A stretch of 64,000 bases of DNA from Sequoia sempervirens (Eukaryota > Streptophyta > Pinopsida > Cupressales > Cupressaceae), in the NCBI GenBank assembly GCA_007258455.2, contig VDFB02373365.1, positions 218,669,765 through 218,733,764 of the forward strand. Reading direction: 5' to 3'. The notes beneath the pieces are model-generated. The model made no database searches. It was not told the origin of the DNA and saw nothing but the letters and a program-made list of their open reading frames with translations. Numbering within the stretch: the first letter of the stretch is position 1; each line of letters opens with the position of its first letter. Position numbers and translations under genes: made by a program. This document shows, in pieces, positions 22,330 through 34,423 of the stretch.

Positions 22330-23495
22330 TCTCTTGAGGAAGATCCTATTGACTAGCCATACTATACTCCTACCTCAAGTGAGCCTGGAGATGTTTTAGA
22401 AAATGAGGAAGACATAGATAAAGACAGGCAAGCTATAGAAGAGAAAGAACTAAGGCTTAAAGTAGAGGAAGATAATATAATCTACTTGAGAGAGATGCTA
22501 GAAAACAAAAATTGGAGAAAATGAGAGAAGATGTTACTAGGCGTAAGACCTTTGAGGAAAACCTTTTTAAATTTTCTTCTAAAATGACCAATGACATTCC
22601 TGAGGTAACAATCTTGATGGGAACCTATGCTATTGATACCTACACCACATCTGTCTCAACTACTAGAGCCTCAGATCCTCCTACTACTGTTAAGAAGACA
22701 TCATTTGTAGATCATGAGAAGAGACCCATTGATCAACCTAAGAAAAATACCTTCAATACCAATACTACTACCAATACCTTGTCTATTGAAACCACCACAC
22801 ACAAGGCCAAAATTAATCCAATTCTGTCTATTGCACCTCCAGATCCTAAGATATTAAAATTTTAGCTGGAAAATGAAAAGCTGCAAGAAGATTTGAAAAA
22901 TGTTGAGATGATAGCTTATAATACAAAGATGGCTAGGAATATTGCTTTTCTTAAAATGTCCACACCCACTCCAGAGTCTTCAAGCTCTAGACATACAAAT
23001 AGTGAGTCACATAAGAAGAAGTTTGATGAACATAATCCTAGTGGAGGTGGTGGTGGTGGTGGAGGAAAAAAAAGAATAACAATTCTTATTTTTAGGATGA
23101 TGAAGGAAGAAAGAAAGGAGGTGGTGATAGTGAAAGTAAAAAGGGTAAAGATAGAAGCCACTATGGCAACAAAAGAGATGATGATAAAAGAGATGTTCAT
23201 AGGGATCGACATACTAGGAGGCCACTCCAAGGAGATAGATACTAGCAATTGTGTTTCACTGGATAACTAGCTACCCTAACCGATTTCCTAAAGATTTCAT
23301 ACCTGTTCTAGTCAATTTCTCTAGTAATAATTCCTTGAGTAGTGAAGACCATCTCAAAGAATTTTCTAATGTTATGGATACTTTCAAAGTAGAGGTAGAA
23401 TATTTCACATGATGAAGTTGTTTATGCGGTCTCTCAATGAAGATGCTCAAGAGTGGTATAGAAGTTTTCCTGCTAAGAGAATTTCCTCTTGGGAG

Positions 23496-23500
23496 GAATT
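23496..23500. repeat. Target-site duplication of TRG2 (GAATT, left)
   Basis: GAATT here and AAATT at 28529-28533 flank TRG2, one mismatch. Removing the element and one copy restores an open gag frame (SWEEFKRVF), which confirms the boundaries. Confidence 0.85.
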
Positions 23501-24852
23501 TGGTACAGGAGCACCTTTGGTCAAAAGGTGTTAATCAATGTTGATCATGAGTAGGCTTTAGGTCTTTAGTATATTTTGTCTAAATAAGGTTACTATGACC
23601 ATTTTGATTTTAAATAAGTAATTTTGGTGGTTATTAGGTGTCTAGAAGGTCAATATTGCTAAAAGTGCAAAATATTGAAAAATTGTCAAGTTGAAAATTC
23701 AAAATTGCTTAAACTTGCTAAAAGCATATTTTAGAGGAAGTTCAATGGTCATAGCATTTCAAAAATTAGTTTGTGTAAGTTAGATAGTTATATTATAGGT
23801 AAAAATTATAAATGTGTTGAAAACCATTGATGTAGATTGGAGTTTGAAGGATTGAAAGAATCATCAATTGATATATTGTTGTTTTCATCAGATTTTCTAT
23901 GTTTTTTTTTATCATTTTCCTAGACTGTATGACCTGTACAAAGGGAATTTGATCTAAATATTTTTTGAATACTTTCATTTATGTGAGTTGGCTATTCATT
24001 GCATTTGATTTGAGCCTTTAATATTGTTCTAGGAAAAGCTTGAATTATTTCTTTGTGATTGGTTTATTACCCTATTTTAAGGGTTTGTAGCCTTTAAAAT
24101 GTGAACTTGACCTATTCCACTTTCTGTGCTTCCCATGACTTGTGGAATTGGTCTGAATCATTAAGAAATAGATGTGTACATTTTTTTTTGGTGCAAGGGA
24201 GGACATATAAAGTATTGGGCATGAAGCCCTAATGGTGAAAGGAAAGTTTACTTCATGAAATATTGAGGTTTTGGTATGGAAATTTGAGAAATAGGTTGGG
24301 GTAGTGTGATTTCTAGATTAATTGAGTTTTTATAGGTCTAATAGGTCCTATTTGGATTGATTGTAGAGTTGTGAGAGGATTGAAAGCAAGAATTTCAATA
24401 AAACCCTAGTTTTTAGGCCTGAAAAGAGGGTTTTTTGTTTAGTCCTTTTGTTGGGTGGACCTTTTAAAAAAAATTGTGGATTCCTTGATTTGAAAACATT
24501 TAAATTACTTCCCACAAGATTTTTCAGGTTTAGGACAAGTTTCAAGACAAGGTCTTTTGTAAAAGAGGCCTATTTGAGGCCTAGTTGGCATGAAAATTAT
24601 AGTTTTGAAGGATATGTTGCAAAGTAACATATTGAAATAGTATTGGTTATGTTATCTTTTGGTATGTTATTGGAAACCTTAATGGGTCCTTGAAATAGTA
24701 TTGGTTATGTTATGAAAATATCCCATTGAGAAGATATACCCATTTGAGTCAGTTGGCTATGCTAAAAGGAATTAGGTTGATTTGGGAAAAGTGAAGAATC
24801 CTGAGAGTTGTGACTTGTGAGTTTTGTTTCCAAACCTCCCTTACTTACGTCA
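23501..24852 (+). repeat. TRG2 5' LTR
   Basis: 1352 bases, starting TGGTACAGGAGCACC and ending TTACTTACGTCA. The start and end are defined by the host gag frame on one side and the PBS on the other. Confidence 0.9.
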
Positions 24853-24854
24853 AG

Positions 24855-24866
24855 TGGTATCAGAGC
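24855..24866 (+). promoter_or_regulatory. Primer-binding site of TRG2 (initiator Met-tRNA)
   Basis: TGGTATCAGAGC, a perfect match, two bases after the LTR end. Confidence 0.93.
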
Positions 24867-24935
24867 AAGGAAGTAGTTCCTTGAAGAAGAAAGTTGCAGT
24901 TTGTGATTAGAAGGTGAAGAGGCAAAATTGTAAAG

Positions 24936-27164
24936 ATGCCTCCAAAGGCCAGTGCGATGGAAAAGGAGAAAAAGGAATTAAAAAAGAAATTGTTATAGAA
25001 GGAAAGTATCTATAGAGAGTCTCAAGAAGCCACCTTAGCTAGGATAGCAATTCTAGAGAAGAACCAAAGAAAAGGAATGGTGAATGATGACTAGCGCGAT
25101 AAAGAGGATGAGGGGGAAGAAGAAAACCCTCTAGTTGGAGTCCAAAATGATGAAGATGACTTAGACCATGATGAAAAGAGAATGATCAAGATGCTAAAGG
25201 AAATAAAAGGTGACAAAACTCCAAAAGTGGAAGTTTGAAGACATGGATGATAGTAAAAAGGAGAAATATGCAAAGTTAAAATTGAAGGGCCCAACCCTAA
25301 CATGGTGGAACTTTGTTCAAGAATATAGGGTCAAGAAAGGTAATTCCAAGATAAGCTCTTGGGATAGGATGGTAGAAAAGTTAAAGGCTCATTTTTTACC
25401 AGTAGATTATTCCATACTAATTTTTATTAAATTGCAATATTTGAAGCAAAGGGAGTTAGATGTGATGTCTTATATTGAGGAATTCCATAGGTTATGCATT
25501 AGGGTAGGTCACAATGAAGATGCAGTTGAAAGATTCGTTAGGTATTTGAGTGGTTTGAGGTTGAACATAAGAGATGAAATTAGTTTGAACCCTCCTATGA
25601 TAGTGGAAGAATGTTTCCAAATGGAATTAAGTGTAGAGGATATAATAAAGAGAAGGAAAGAAATACAATGAAGGCGAAGAGCTAACATGAATAGAGGAAG
25701 AGGCACAAGATAGTCCAAAGAAGATCATGAAGATGTTGATAAAAGTAGAGAACAAGCACTTGAATCAAGAGGTGGATGTAGAGGTGGAAGAACAAGCTTT
25801 AGGAAAAGAAGATATTCTAATGAGTTTGCATGTAGGTGTTATAATTGTGGTGAGTTTTGTCACCCTTTCTTCAAGTGTCCAGAGAAGTTTGGAACCACAC
25901 CAAGTGGAGGAGAAAAGAAGAATAAAAGAAGAGTACAAAATTTTCAAGAGGATGAGGCTGAAAGTTCAAACTCCAATAGTCTTTCTGCTACTCCTGAAGT
26001 AGGTGAGATGTTGATGATGAAAATAAAAATGTTGAAGACCTTCAAGGAGAAAGAGCTAATCCAAAGAATAGCCTTGTTTAGGATAGCCTGTAGATGCAAA
26101 AATAAGGTATGCAAGGTAGTAGTTGATTCTAGATGCACTGATAAAATGGTATCTAGTGACATGGTGGACAAATTGAACTTGAAAAGAGTGCCTATTGCAA
26201 AGCCTTATACATTGTCTTGGATTAGTGATCATCAATCTATAGTTGTGAATAAATAAGCTACTATTGAATTCAAAATTGGTTAGTATAGGGATTAAGTTGT
26301 TTGTGGCATCTTTCCCATGAGTTATTGCCACATGTTGCTAGGAAGGCCCTAGTAGTTTGATAGGTCAGCTATTTATAATGGAAGGAAAAACACTTATACC
26401 ATAGAAAAGGAGGGAAGAACATACATATTGACCCCATTGAATAAAGAGGAAAAAGAGCATGGTGAGATCATTATGATTGGGAGGAAGGAATATGTAAGTG
26501 TTGATTAAGGTAAGTGTATGGATTTGGTAGCCAATGCAAGGCATGACAGAGTGAAGGAAATAGATAGAGGAAAACAAAACAATGTATAGTCAGATGTGAA
26601 GGATAATGTCTTCATGTGGAGGAAGAAAATGGATGAGAAAGTGTCTCATTCTGATATAGTGTTACGTGAGAGGGAAAAGCCTATGGAAAGGAAAGAAATA
26701 AGAGGTGGCATATTGGTAGGGACAGTTAAGTTCCCTATAGTTATGAAACTAGTGAAGAGTCAGTTGGATAATGTGAGGAAAGAGGTTTGTAAAGGTGACT
26801 GGACAGAGAAAGGTATAGTTGCAGGTTTGACAGTGACTAGTAAATGCAAAGAAATAGTTGACAGTGATAAGGAGGTAGGTAAACATACCATTGGATAGGG
26901 ATCTATGCATAGAGAGACAATGCAAGTGATGGCAGTGGAAAAAAACTTGTGTACAAAGGTAAAGGAAGGAGTAACAACAGTATTTGAAGATGGTAAAGGT
27001 GAAAGACACCCCACAATGTTTTATGATAGTGAGAAGTATGAAACAAAATGAGACAAATTCAAGAATTTCAAAGACAGTGAGAGTCAAAACCAACATGAAG
27101 CTGATGAAGGAGTTCCAAAAGGACAAAACCATGCAAAGAGCAAAGGTGAACAAGCTAGGGTGTA
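24936..27164 (+). pseudogene. TRG2 gag-protease polyprotein
   Basis: The ATG at 24936 (MPPKASAMEKEKKELKKKLL) leads a charged coiled coil with a TAG after 20 codons. Compared with TRG3, about 80 bases that encode the GGK..E..LxW motif are missing near 25237, which shifts the frame. The gag core is at 25210-25671 (LKGPTLTWWNFVQEYRVKKG, RYLSGLRLNIRDEISLNPP). A zinc knuckle with all four ligands intact (CYNCGEFCHPFFKC) is at 25837-25878. The retropepsin reads VVVDSRCTDKMVS near 26115, so the catalytic DSG has become DSR, and PMSYCHMLLGRP is near 26318. A charged tail runs to 27164. From 25210 onward the open segments keep one frame. It would have needed enzymes in trans. Confidence 0.78.
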
Positions 27165-28528
27165 TGGTGCAGGAGCACCTTTGGTCAAAAAGTGTCAATC
27201 AATGTTGATCATGAGTAGGCTTTAGGTTTTTGGTATCTTTTGTCTAAATAAGGTCACTATGAACATTTTGATGTTAAATAAGTCATTTTGGTGGTTATTA
27301 GGTGTCTAGAAGGTCAATATTGCTAAAAGTGCAAAATATTGCAAAATTGTCAAGTTGAAAATGCAAAATTGCTTAAAGTTACTAAATGCATATTTTTGAG
27401 GAAGTTCAATGGTCATAGCATTTCAAAGAGTAGTTTGTGGAAGTTAGATAGTTATATTAGAGGTAAAAAGTATAATTTTTTTGAAAACCATTGATGTAGA
27501 TTGGAGTTTGAAGGATTGAAAGAATCATCAATTGATATATTATTGTTTTCATCATATTTTCTATGTTTTTTTATCATTTTCCTGGACTATACGGCCTATA
27601 CAAAGGGAAGTTGATATAAATATGTTTTAAATCCTTTAAGTGTTGTGATTTGGCTATTCATTGCATTTGATTTGAGCCTTTAAGATTGTTCTGGGAAAAA
27701 GCTTGAATTATTTCTTTTTGATTAGCTTATTACCCTATTTTAAGGGTTTGTAGCCTTTAAAATGTGAACTTGACCCATTCCACTTTCAATGGTTCCTATG
27801 ATTTGTGTAATGGGTCTACATAATTAATAAATAGATGTGTACATGTTTGTTTGGTGCAGGGGAGGAAAAATAAAGTATTGGGAATGAAGCCCTAATGGTG
27901 AAAGGAGAGTTTACTTCATGAAATAGTGAGGTTTTGGTATCAAAAAGTGAGAATTAGGCTGGTGCAGTGTGATTTCTTGATGAATTGAGTTTGTGTAGGT
28001 CTAATAGGTCATGTTTGAAGTGATTTCATAGTTGTGAGAGGATTAAAAGCAACACTTTCAAGAAAACCCTAGTTTCTAGGCTTGAAAAGAGGGTTTTGAG
28101 TTTAGGCCTTTTGTTGGGTGGATTTTTGAAAAAAAATTGTGGATTCCTTGATTTTAGAACATTTAAATTTATTCCCCCAATATTTTTAAGGTTTAGTACA
28201 AGTTTCAAGACAAGGTCCTTTGTAAAAGAGGCCTAATTGAGGCCTAATTGGTGCAAAAATTCTAGTTTTGAATGATATACTGCAAAGTAACATATTGAGA
28301 TATTTTGGTATGTTATTGGACACCTTAATGAGTCCTTGAAATAGTATTGGTTCTGGTATGAAAATATGCCATTCAGAAGATATACCCGATTGAGTGGGTT
28401 GGCTATGCTGCAAGGAATTAAGTTGATTTGGGGAAAGTGAGGAATCCTGAGAGTTGTGACTTGTGAGTTGTTTTTGTTGATTGATTTTGTGTTTGAGTTG
28501 TGTTGCAAGACCTCCCCTACTTACATTA
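27165..28528 (+). repeat. TRG2 3' LTR
   Basis: 1364 bases, starting TGGTGCAGGAGCACC after purine-rich AAGCTAGGGTGTA and ending CTTACATTA. It is followed by AAATT and the resumed gag of G1. Confidence 0.9.
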
Positions 28529-29202
28529 AAATTCAAGAGGGTATTTAAAGAGCAATCTGGTGACAAGACTGATTCAAGTTTTATGTTGAATCAATTTATT
28601 AATATTGCTAAAGGTTCTTACAATTTTTTTGTTGAATTCAATACAAGTTTCTAGAAGGATAGGAATAGGTTGCATCCTCATTTACAATTGAATGACCATG
28701 TGTGCTTGGTAAATTACTACAATTTTTTTGATACAAAAATGAGTTACTGATTTCTAGATAATAATCCTCAATCATTGAGGGAAGCCTTTGAGATGGAAGA
28801 TCATATTGAGAATATTAGTAGAACAACTGGTAAAGTTGGAAGAAGAGATGATGCAAAAATCCTTAGAAATTCAAAGAAGGAAGACAAGATTTTAGGAGCT
28901 AAGGGAAACATTTTTGAGGATAAGATTGATAATTTTATGAAGACTATAAGTGACAAAATTGTAAAGCAATAAAAGGCTCAACCAAAAAATTATCAAAGGA
29001 ATGAAAGACCTCCTAGATTGCAAGACCACCCATATAATACCAATTGGTATAATGGGAAGCTTGTTCTCAATAATCAAAGAAACACCCAAAATAAGTCCTT
29101 CTAGATCCTTTGTAGAAGAATTCAAGAAATTTTTTTGAAGATACCCCTTGGTGCATGGTTTTCCAAACGTCACATTCTCCTTCGCAATGTGTAGTTGCAT
29201 AG

Positions 29203-29676
29203 ATGGTTGAAGTAGATGAGGATATTTTTGAAGACTATGATCAAAAAAATGAGGAGGATGTTAATGTACTTATGGCTATGGGTGATTTTGATATTGCCAA
29301 TAGTGAATGCTCTTCTGATATGGACTCTTATGAAGTGGATGTAGATAATCAGAGGAAAATTGCTAGTGCATATCATCAACAACTTATCTCTTATGAGGAT
29401 GTTGAGGTTTATAATTTGGAAGGAATTGAAGATGGTGTGTCACTAAGAAGACCCTCAGATGAGGAGATTGCAAAACACATAGTAGTCTGGGCTACCCAAG
29501 CTAGAAGTTCCTATCATTTGAGGAATAGAACAGTTGGTGGTGAACAAGGTAGTGCTATTGGTCTTTTCATCAAGGAGAAAAATGCCAAGAACAAAGAGCA
29601 CAAGCTTGATGGAAAAATGGAAGCATTTAGAGCTAAAGAAGGTAGGGGAGATAAAATTTGGGCTAAGAGAGTATAG
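29203..29676 (+). pseudogene. G1 gag-to-protease linker segment
   Basis: An open frame of 157 codons, acidic at first (MVEVDEDIFEDYDQKNEEDV) and basic at the end. It contains EIAKHIVVWATQARSSYHLRN. It lies between the gag zinc-binding relic and the protease region, the place of the variable linker in large plant gypsy polyproteins. The reading continues with stops to about 30120 (LPIELPKYTLVDMFELLKQV). I see no catalytic motif. It was presumably part of the same polyprotein. Confidence 0.55.
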
Positions 29677-30130
29677 AATCCAAAAGCTACTCAAGAATTC
29701 AAATCTCCTACTACAAAGATAAAGACATAGAAGCAAAACCCTGAAGTTTCAGAGAAAGATGCCAAGCATAGGGCTGAACTACCCAAAAATCAATAGAAGG
29801 AGAGTAGCAATGAACAAGGTATGCTCCCAATTGAATTACCCAAGTATACTCTTGTTGATATGTTTGAATTACTCAACCAAGTAAAAGTATATGTGCCTTT
29901 CCTTGAAATGATGATAATACAGGAACATAAGTAGAAGGTAGTAGCCCTTATCAATGGTCCTACTATAGCCTGTAATGATTTAGTGGTGCCCACTCCACCC
30001 AAAATGAGTGAAAAAGATAAGAAATACAAGGAATTTGAGGGAGTTATCACTAATATTCCCCATATCTTCTTAGGAAATTCAATAACTACTTGTCTTGAGA
30101 AGACATCCGTTTTCTCTCACTTTAATTGTT

Positions 30131-30649
30131 GGGGAAAATTTTATACAAAAGTGTATTATTAACTCTAGAGCATCAAATAAAATCATGCCAACTAAAATTA
30201 TGGAAGCATTAGGACTGAGAGTTGATAGCACTCATGGTAAGTTCTATGCTATGGATTCAAGATAATTCTCTATTATTGGTGTGATAAATGAACTTACATA
30301 CATATTAGCAACCCACCAGACAAAGAGTTTAAGATGAGTGTGGTGGTAGTGGATACACCACCTAATTATGGAATGTTGCTATCTCGAAAATGGAGTGCAT
30401 TTATAGAAGTATGCAATGTGATATGGCTTATGCCACATTTCCCATTGATGGTAAGGATGTTCAAGTGATAAGAGAACCAAGAGTCCCACATATGTTGGAA
30501 CACGTTCCTGAGGATGATATAATTATTTTTGTAGAAAATGACATCAATAATTTCAAAATGGAAGAAGTACCTATATAAATTGATAGGTTCCCTGCACCAA
30601 TAGAAAATGAAGTTGTAAGATTGTTTTGCAAAATGGACTTTAGAAAATT
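30131..30649 (+). pseudogene. G1 aspartic protease (retropepsin), degenerate
   Basis: At about 30150 the translation reads IINSRASNKIMPTKIMEALG, corresponding to the plant gypsy protease start (DSGASN..MP..VME.LGL). The catalytic DSG is now NSR, so it is inactive. Further on, DTPPNYGMLLSRKWSAF (about 30352-30403) matches the second protease landmark, GMLLSRKW. Then DMAYATFPIDGKDV (30421-30460) follows in another frame. At least two frame changes occur. The enzyme would have cut the polyprotein in the particle. Confidence 0.65.
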
Positions 30650-30991
30650 TACTTTGATGGTGCATGTTCCAAAGAAGGGTCTGGTGTAGGGATATTATTA
30701 GTATCACCTAGTGGCAGTACTTATAAATTCCCTTTCACATTGTCCTTTGTCTCTACAAATAATGTGGCAAAGTATGAAGCTTTATTAGTGGGGTTGGGAC
30801 TAGCTGAGAAGCACAAAATAAGGAAGTTAATGGTGATTGGTGATTCTGAGCTTGTGATATCCCAAGTAACAACCAAAAATTCCTGCAAGAATAACAAACT
30901 AAAATGATATAAAAATGTTTTGTAGGATTCCATTGATTAGTTTGATTCTTTTGGAATTGAATGGATGGAAAGAGGATAGAATAGAGTAGTT
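30650..30991 (+). pseudogene. G1 extra RNase H domain located before RT
   Basis: The frame reads YFDGACSKEGSGVGILLVSP, then TNNVAKYEALLVGLGLAEKH, then LMVIGDSELVISQV. This is the RNase HI-type pattern DGA, TNNxAEYEAL, GDSxLV, of the kind known as the second (archaeal-type) RNase H in Tat-lineage elements. The first Asp (DGA) and the third catalytic Asp (GDS) are present. The catalytic Glu (AEYEA) is Lys. The domain is in the same frame as the RT that begins about 0.6 kb later, and the protease is directly upstream, so the position is PR-RNaseH-RT. A separate gypsy-type RNase H relic follows RT. The role would be RNA removal during reverse transcription. Confidence 0.75.
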
Positions 30992-32281
30992 GAATTGCAT
31001 GCTAACATTGCATTGAGACCCAATGATCGAACTTTCATGGGAATCTCTAAGGTTGAGATAAAGACAAGGCCTTCCATTCCTGACAATGTGCACTACTGGC
31101 AGATCTTTAATGATGATGAGGATATTCTCAAATTATTGAACTATATTGATGAATATGAAGGTCAAGAGATTGAATTTGGTGGATTTGTTGAAAATATTGA
31201 TGGAAAGGACACAGTATTTGGAAAATAAGTCATCCAGTTAAAGAAAAATAAAATCCCCAAAGGCCTTGTAGCACTTGAAAGGGTCTTTGACAATAAAGAT
31301 AAAAGCAAGACCAAGACAACTACTGCTCACCCAAGAGACTTGGAGAAAGTAAATTTGGGGACTGAAAATGCCCCTAAGAAATTTTATGTAGGAATTAAGA
31401 TGAAGCCAAAGGTGAAGGAAATGTTAATTGACTTACGTAGAAAATATACACATTTCTTTTCTTGTTCATACAATGACCTAAAAGCTTACAAAGAGGAATT
31501 GTTTTAGCATGAAATTCCTATGAAGGAGAATGCTAAACCTTTCAAGAAAAAGCAGAGGCCCATCAATCCTACTATAGCTCCTAAGATGCAAGACGAGTTG
31601 GTAAAGTTAAGATATGTTGGCATTATAAAACCCATTAGACATTCTTCATGGGTATCCAATTTAGTGCTAGTAAAGAAAAAGAATGGTGATATAAGGTTAT
31701 GCATTGATTTCAAAAACCTGAATATATCCTCACTAAAGGACAATTACCCATTACCAAACATGGAAGCTATGTTATAGAAGGTGACTAGCTATAAGCTACT
31801 ATCAATGATGGATGGTTTTTTAGGTTATAACCAAGTAAAAGTGAAGGAGTCTGAGTATTACAAGACTGCATTCACTACTCCATGGGGCACCTATGTCTAT
31901 GTTAGAATTCCTTTTGGCTTAAAAAATGCAAGTGCCACTTTTCAAAGGGCTATGGATGTAGCTTTTACTAATTTTATTGATTTGTTTATGGTAGTATATC
32001 AAGATGATCTAACCACCTACTGCAAGAAAGAGGAAGATCATTGTATGCAAGTAGAGAAATTATTCATCAAATCTCTAGAGTATGGGATATCTATGAATCC
32101 GAAAAAATGTGCTTTTGGGATCAATAAGGGTAAATTGCTAGAGAACAATGTGTCTAAGAATAGAGTAATAATAGCCCTTGAAAGAGTAGCAACCATACAT
32201 AAAATTTCTCAGCCAAAAATATGTCAAGGGCATTCAGTCATTTTTTGGACAAATAATTTTTTTAAGAAGGTTTGTGACTAA
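30992..32281 (+). pseudogene. G1 gypsy reverse transcriptase
   Basis: This is in one frame with the upstream RNase H, with stops at about 31226, 31505 and 31775. The linker at 30995-31228 is acidic. RT proper starts near 31400 (KEMLIDLRRKYTHFFSCSYN) and includes RPINPTIAPKMQDELVKLRY, SSWVSNLVLVKKKNGDIRLC, NYPLPNMEAML, FLGYNQVKV and VRIPFGLKNASATFQRAMD. The catalytic box YQDD is intact at 31997-32008, in VVYQDDLTTYC. Apart from three nonsense codons the domain is well preserved. The family is Ty3/gypsy, acting in the cytoplasmic particle to copy element RNA. Confidence 0.85.
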
Positions 32282-32870
32282 CTTTGCAGAAATGACAAGA
32301 CCTATTTCCAAGATGCTAAAGAAGGGTGAAAAAGTGCTTTGGAGTGAGGAGTCTAGCTAGGAATTCAAAAAAAATAAACAAGTTATTAAGGAGGCTCCAA
32401 TATTGAAACCTATTGATTTCTCCTAGCCAATGCACATTTTTTCTTTTGCTTCTTTTCATACAATTGTTGTATCAGTACAAAAAAAATCAAGAGGGCTTTG
32501 AACAACCCATTGCATTCTTTAGCAATTATTTACAAACTACAGAGCTGAAATAGGACATGACTGAGAAGCAAGTGTATGCTTTGGTTAAGGTTGTAAGTAA
32601 TTTTATGACTTACCTATAGAGAGCTACTATCATAGCTTTTGTACCAAGTGTTGTTGTGAAAGATATTTTCAAATAGTAAGAGACCATAGGCAAAAGGTGT
32701 AGATGGATTAACAAGATCCAAGAATTTAACATTGATGTTTAGATAACCAAATTAGTAAGAGGTTAGGGCCTAGCTAAGTTAATGAAAACATCTAATTTGG
32801 AGGCTAATCAGGTCAATCAGACAAAAGTGATTGATGTTGCACCCATATCATGTGATATGTAAATATGTGG
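32282..32870 (+). pseudogene. G1 second RNase H (gypsy type), badly degraded
   Basis: Directly after RT, fragments in several frames match the standard gypsy RNase H connection: EKVLWSEES, NKQVIKEAPILKPIDFS, EKQVYALVKVVSNFM and GKRCRWINKIQEFNIDV. Multiple stops and frameshifts are present, and the catalytic residues cannot be followed with confidence. It sits in the canonical place between RT and integrase. Confidence 0.6.
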
Positions 32871-33039
32871 ATGGTATAGAAGAATTGTCTAGTATTTACA
32901 AAATTTACAGTGTCCTGCAGACATGGATAACAATGACAAGAGGACATTGAAATTGCATGCCATCAAGTATGTGATTATTAAGAATGAGCTATGGTGGAGA
33001 AACCTGGATGGTATATTGATCAAATGTGTAGATGGAAAG

Positions 33040-34330
33040 TAGGCACTAGAACTCTTGCAGGAAATGCATAATGGAGCGTGTGGTGGTAATTACATGGCAA
33101 AGACCACTTCCCACAAGATCTTGAGAGTAGGATTTTGGTGGCCTATTTTTTTTAAGGATGCTCACAAGTTCGTTAAAACTTGTGATGCTTGTCAAAGTTT
33201 TTCAAGAAAGTTGAATATTTTAGGCAATCTGCCACTTAGGCCTATGACTATTCAAGCCCCTTTCCAACAATGGGGAATTGATTTCATTAGAGAGATACCA
33301 AAAAATTCTAGTGGAGGGAACTCATGGATCCTTGTTTCCACTGATTATTTCATGAAATGGGTAGAAGAAATACCGAAAAAGAAGGAAAAAAGCAAGGTGG
33401 TGGTAGATTTCCTCTTAAATAACATTCTCATTAGGTTTGCAGTCCACGAAAAGATCATCTCAGATAATGTTGTGTTTTAGATCCAAGTAATTCAAATACT
33501 TTTGTGATAAACATGGCATACAATTTTCTTATTCTTCACCTTACCATCCTCAAGGAAATGGTCAAGATGAGTCTAGTAACAAGAGCTTGATGAGAATCAT
33601 CAAAAGGGTGATGGAGAAGAACAAAAAGGCTTGGCACTCAAAGCTGAAACTAACACTCTGGGTAGATAGAGTGACTGTGAAAAAAGCTATTGGTTATTCA
33701 CCATTTTTCTTGGTATATAGTCTAGATGCTAGACTTCCATAGAATAACCTGCTAAAGATGTATAAGTTTGTGCAAGAATATGATGAATCTAGGTACGTGA
33801 TGATATGCAACACATAATTAATAATCTGGTGCAATTGTATGAGACCAAAAGAGAAGCTCATGCTAAGAATATGAAGATGCAATTACAAGTTAAGAATCTA
33901 CATGATAAGAGAGATTCTCTAATAAATTTTGAGTTAAATAGTATGGTGTTAGCCTAGAATGCAAGGGATTAGGATAGGGGAAAACATGGGAAATTCAAAG
34001 CATTATGGATTGGCCCTTATCTAATAGCTAGTACTCATGGTGAGGATTCATATTTCCTCCAGAGATTGATAGGTGAAATTTTTGAACTTCCATTACATGG
34101 ATAGTTCTTGAAACCATACTTTTCCTAAGTATGTTATAATTCCATGTACACTGTAGATTTTGTACATTTGTGCATAGGTGTGTTTGCTTTGGTTGTGTTT
34201 GGTATAGTCTTACTACCTAGTCTGGGTAGTTCCCTAGTTCTTTGGTTCCTTATTTTTTGGTTGGTCTACTTCTACCACAGGTTCTAGAATATCACCATGC
34301 CTACAAGAGAGATACGTCCCCAGTCAGAGC
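33040..34330 (+). pseudogene. G1 integrase and C-terminal tail
   Basis: An open frame from 33055 to 33480 (141 codons) holds the zinc domain. MHNGACGGNYMA has lost the second His, and FVKTCDACQSF keeps the CxxC. The catalytic core then shows WGIDFIREIPKNSSGGNSWI with the first Asp and KIISDNVVF with the second. A stop and +1 frame change near 33480 separate the remainder, which reads GIQFSYSSPYHPQGNGQDES with the third acidic residue. The C-terminal part runs to about 34330 (KFKALWIGPYLIAS, then PTREIRPQSEP) and meets the 3' LTR directly. It would insert the DNA copy into the genome. It is not functional. Confidence 0.8.
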
Positions 34331-34415
34331 CACTAATGGAACCCCAAAATTTTTTTATGTTCTATCCCCAAAATCTAGCTTAGTTATAAAGACTCTGGAT
34401 TTTGTCTCCTGACAC

Positions 34416-34423
34416 TATATAAG
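34416..34423 (+). promoter_or_regulatory. Candidate TATA box of the shared G LTR
   Basis: TATATAAG in the context CACTATATAAGGG, conserved with 7734-7741. Confidence 0.5.

Larger units (their letters stand above)
23501..28528 (+). mobile_element. Non-autonomous gypsy gag-protease element TRG2
   Basis: 5.03 kb with LTRs at 23501-24852 and 27165-28528, a perfect initiator-Met PBS, and internal gag plus protease only. It belongs to the same family as TRG1 and TRG3 (same LTR start, PBS region, gag motifs and charged tail) but is closer to TRG3. It lies within G1 gag. The first 240 bases of its LTRs are about 93% identical by eye. No RT, RNase H or integrase is present between the protease and the 3' LTR. 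Confidence 0.88.
21649..29190 (+). pseudogene. G1 gag, split by the TRG2 insertion
   Basis: The gag starts with Lys/Ser-rich segments (21800-22130) and continues as a Glu/Lys coiled-coil part (22384-22860). A poly-Gly linker at about 23041-23066, built on a GGT repeat, is followed by a frame change. The conserved gag core begins near 23275 (FPKDFIPVLVNF) and reads FMRSLNEDAQEWYRSFPAKR and SWEEF up to 23500. It resumes at 28534 with KRVFKEQSGDKTDSSFMLNQ, exactly continuing the frame once TRG2 is removed. A decayed zinc-binding stretch (WCMVF..THSPSQC-like, two frames) lies near 29150. The core matches the Retrotrans_gag family, which forms the particle shell. Stops and frameshifts make it a pseudogene. 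Confidence 0.7.

Noticed and set aside
22916..23248. Minus-strand frame with a run of prolines and hydrophobic residues
   Set aside because: It is the antisense of the poly-Gly (GGT) linker and basic part of G1 gag. Composition alone explains it.
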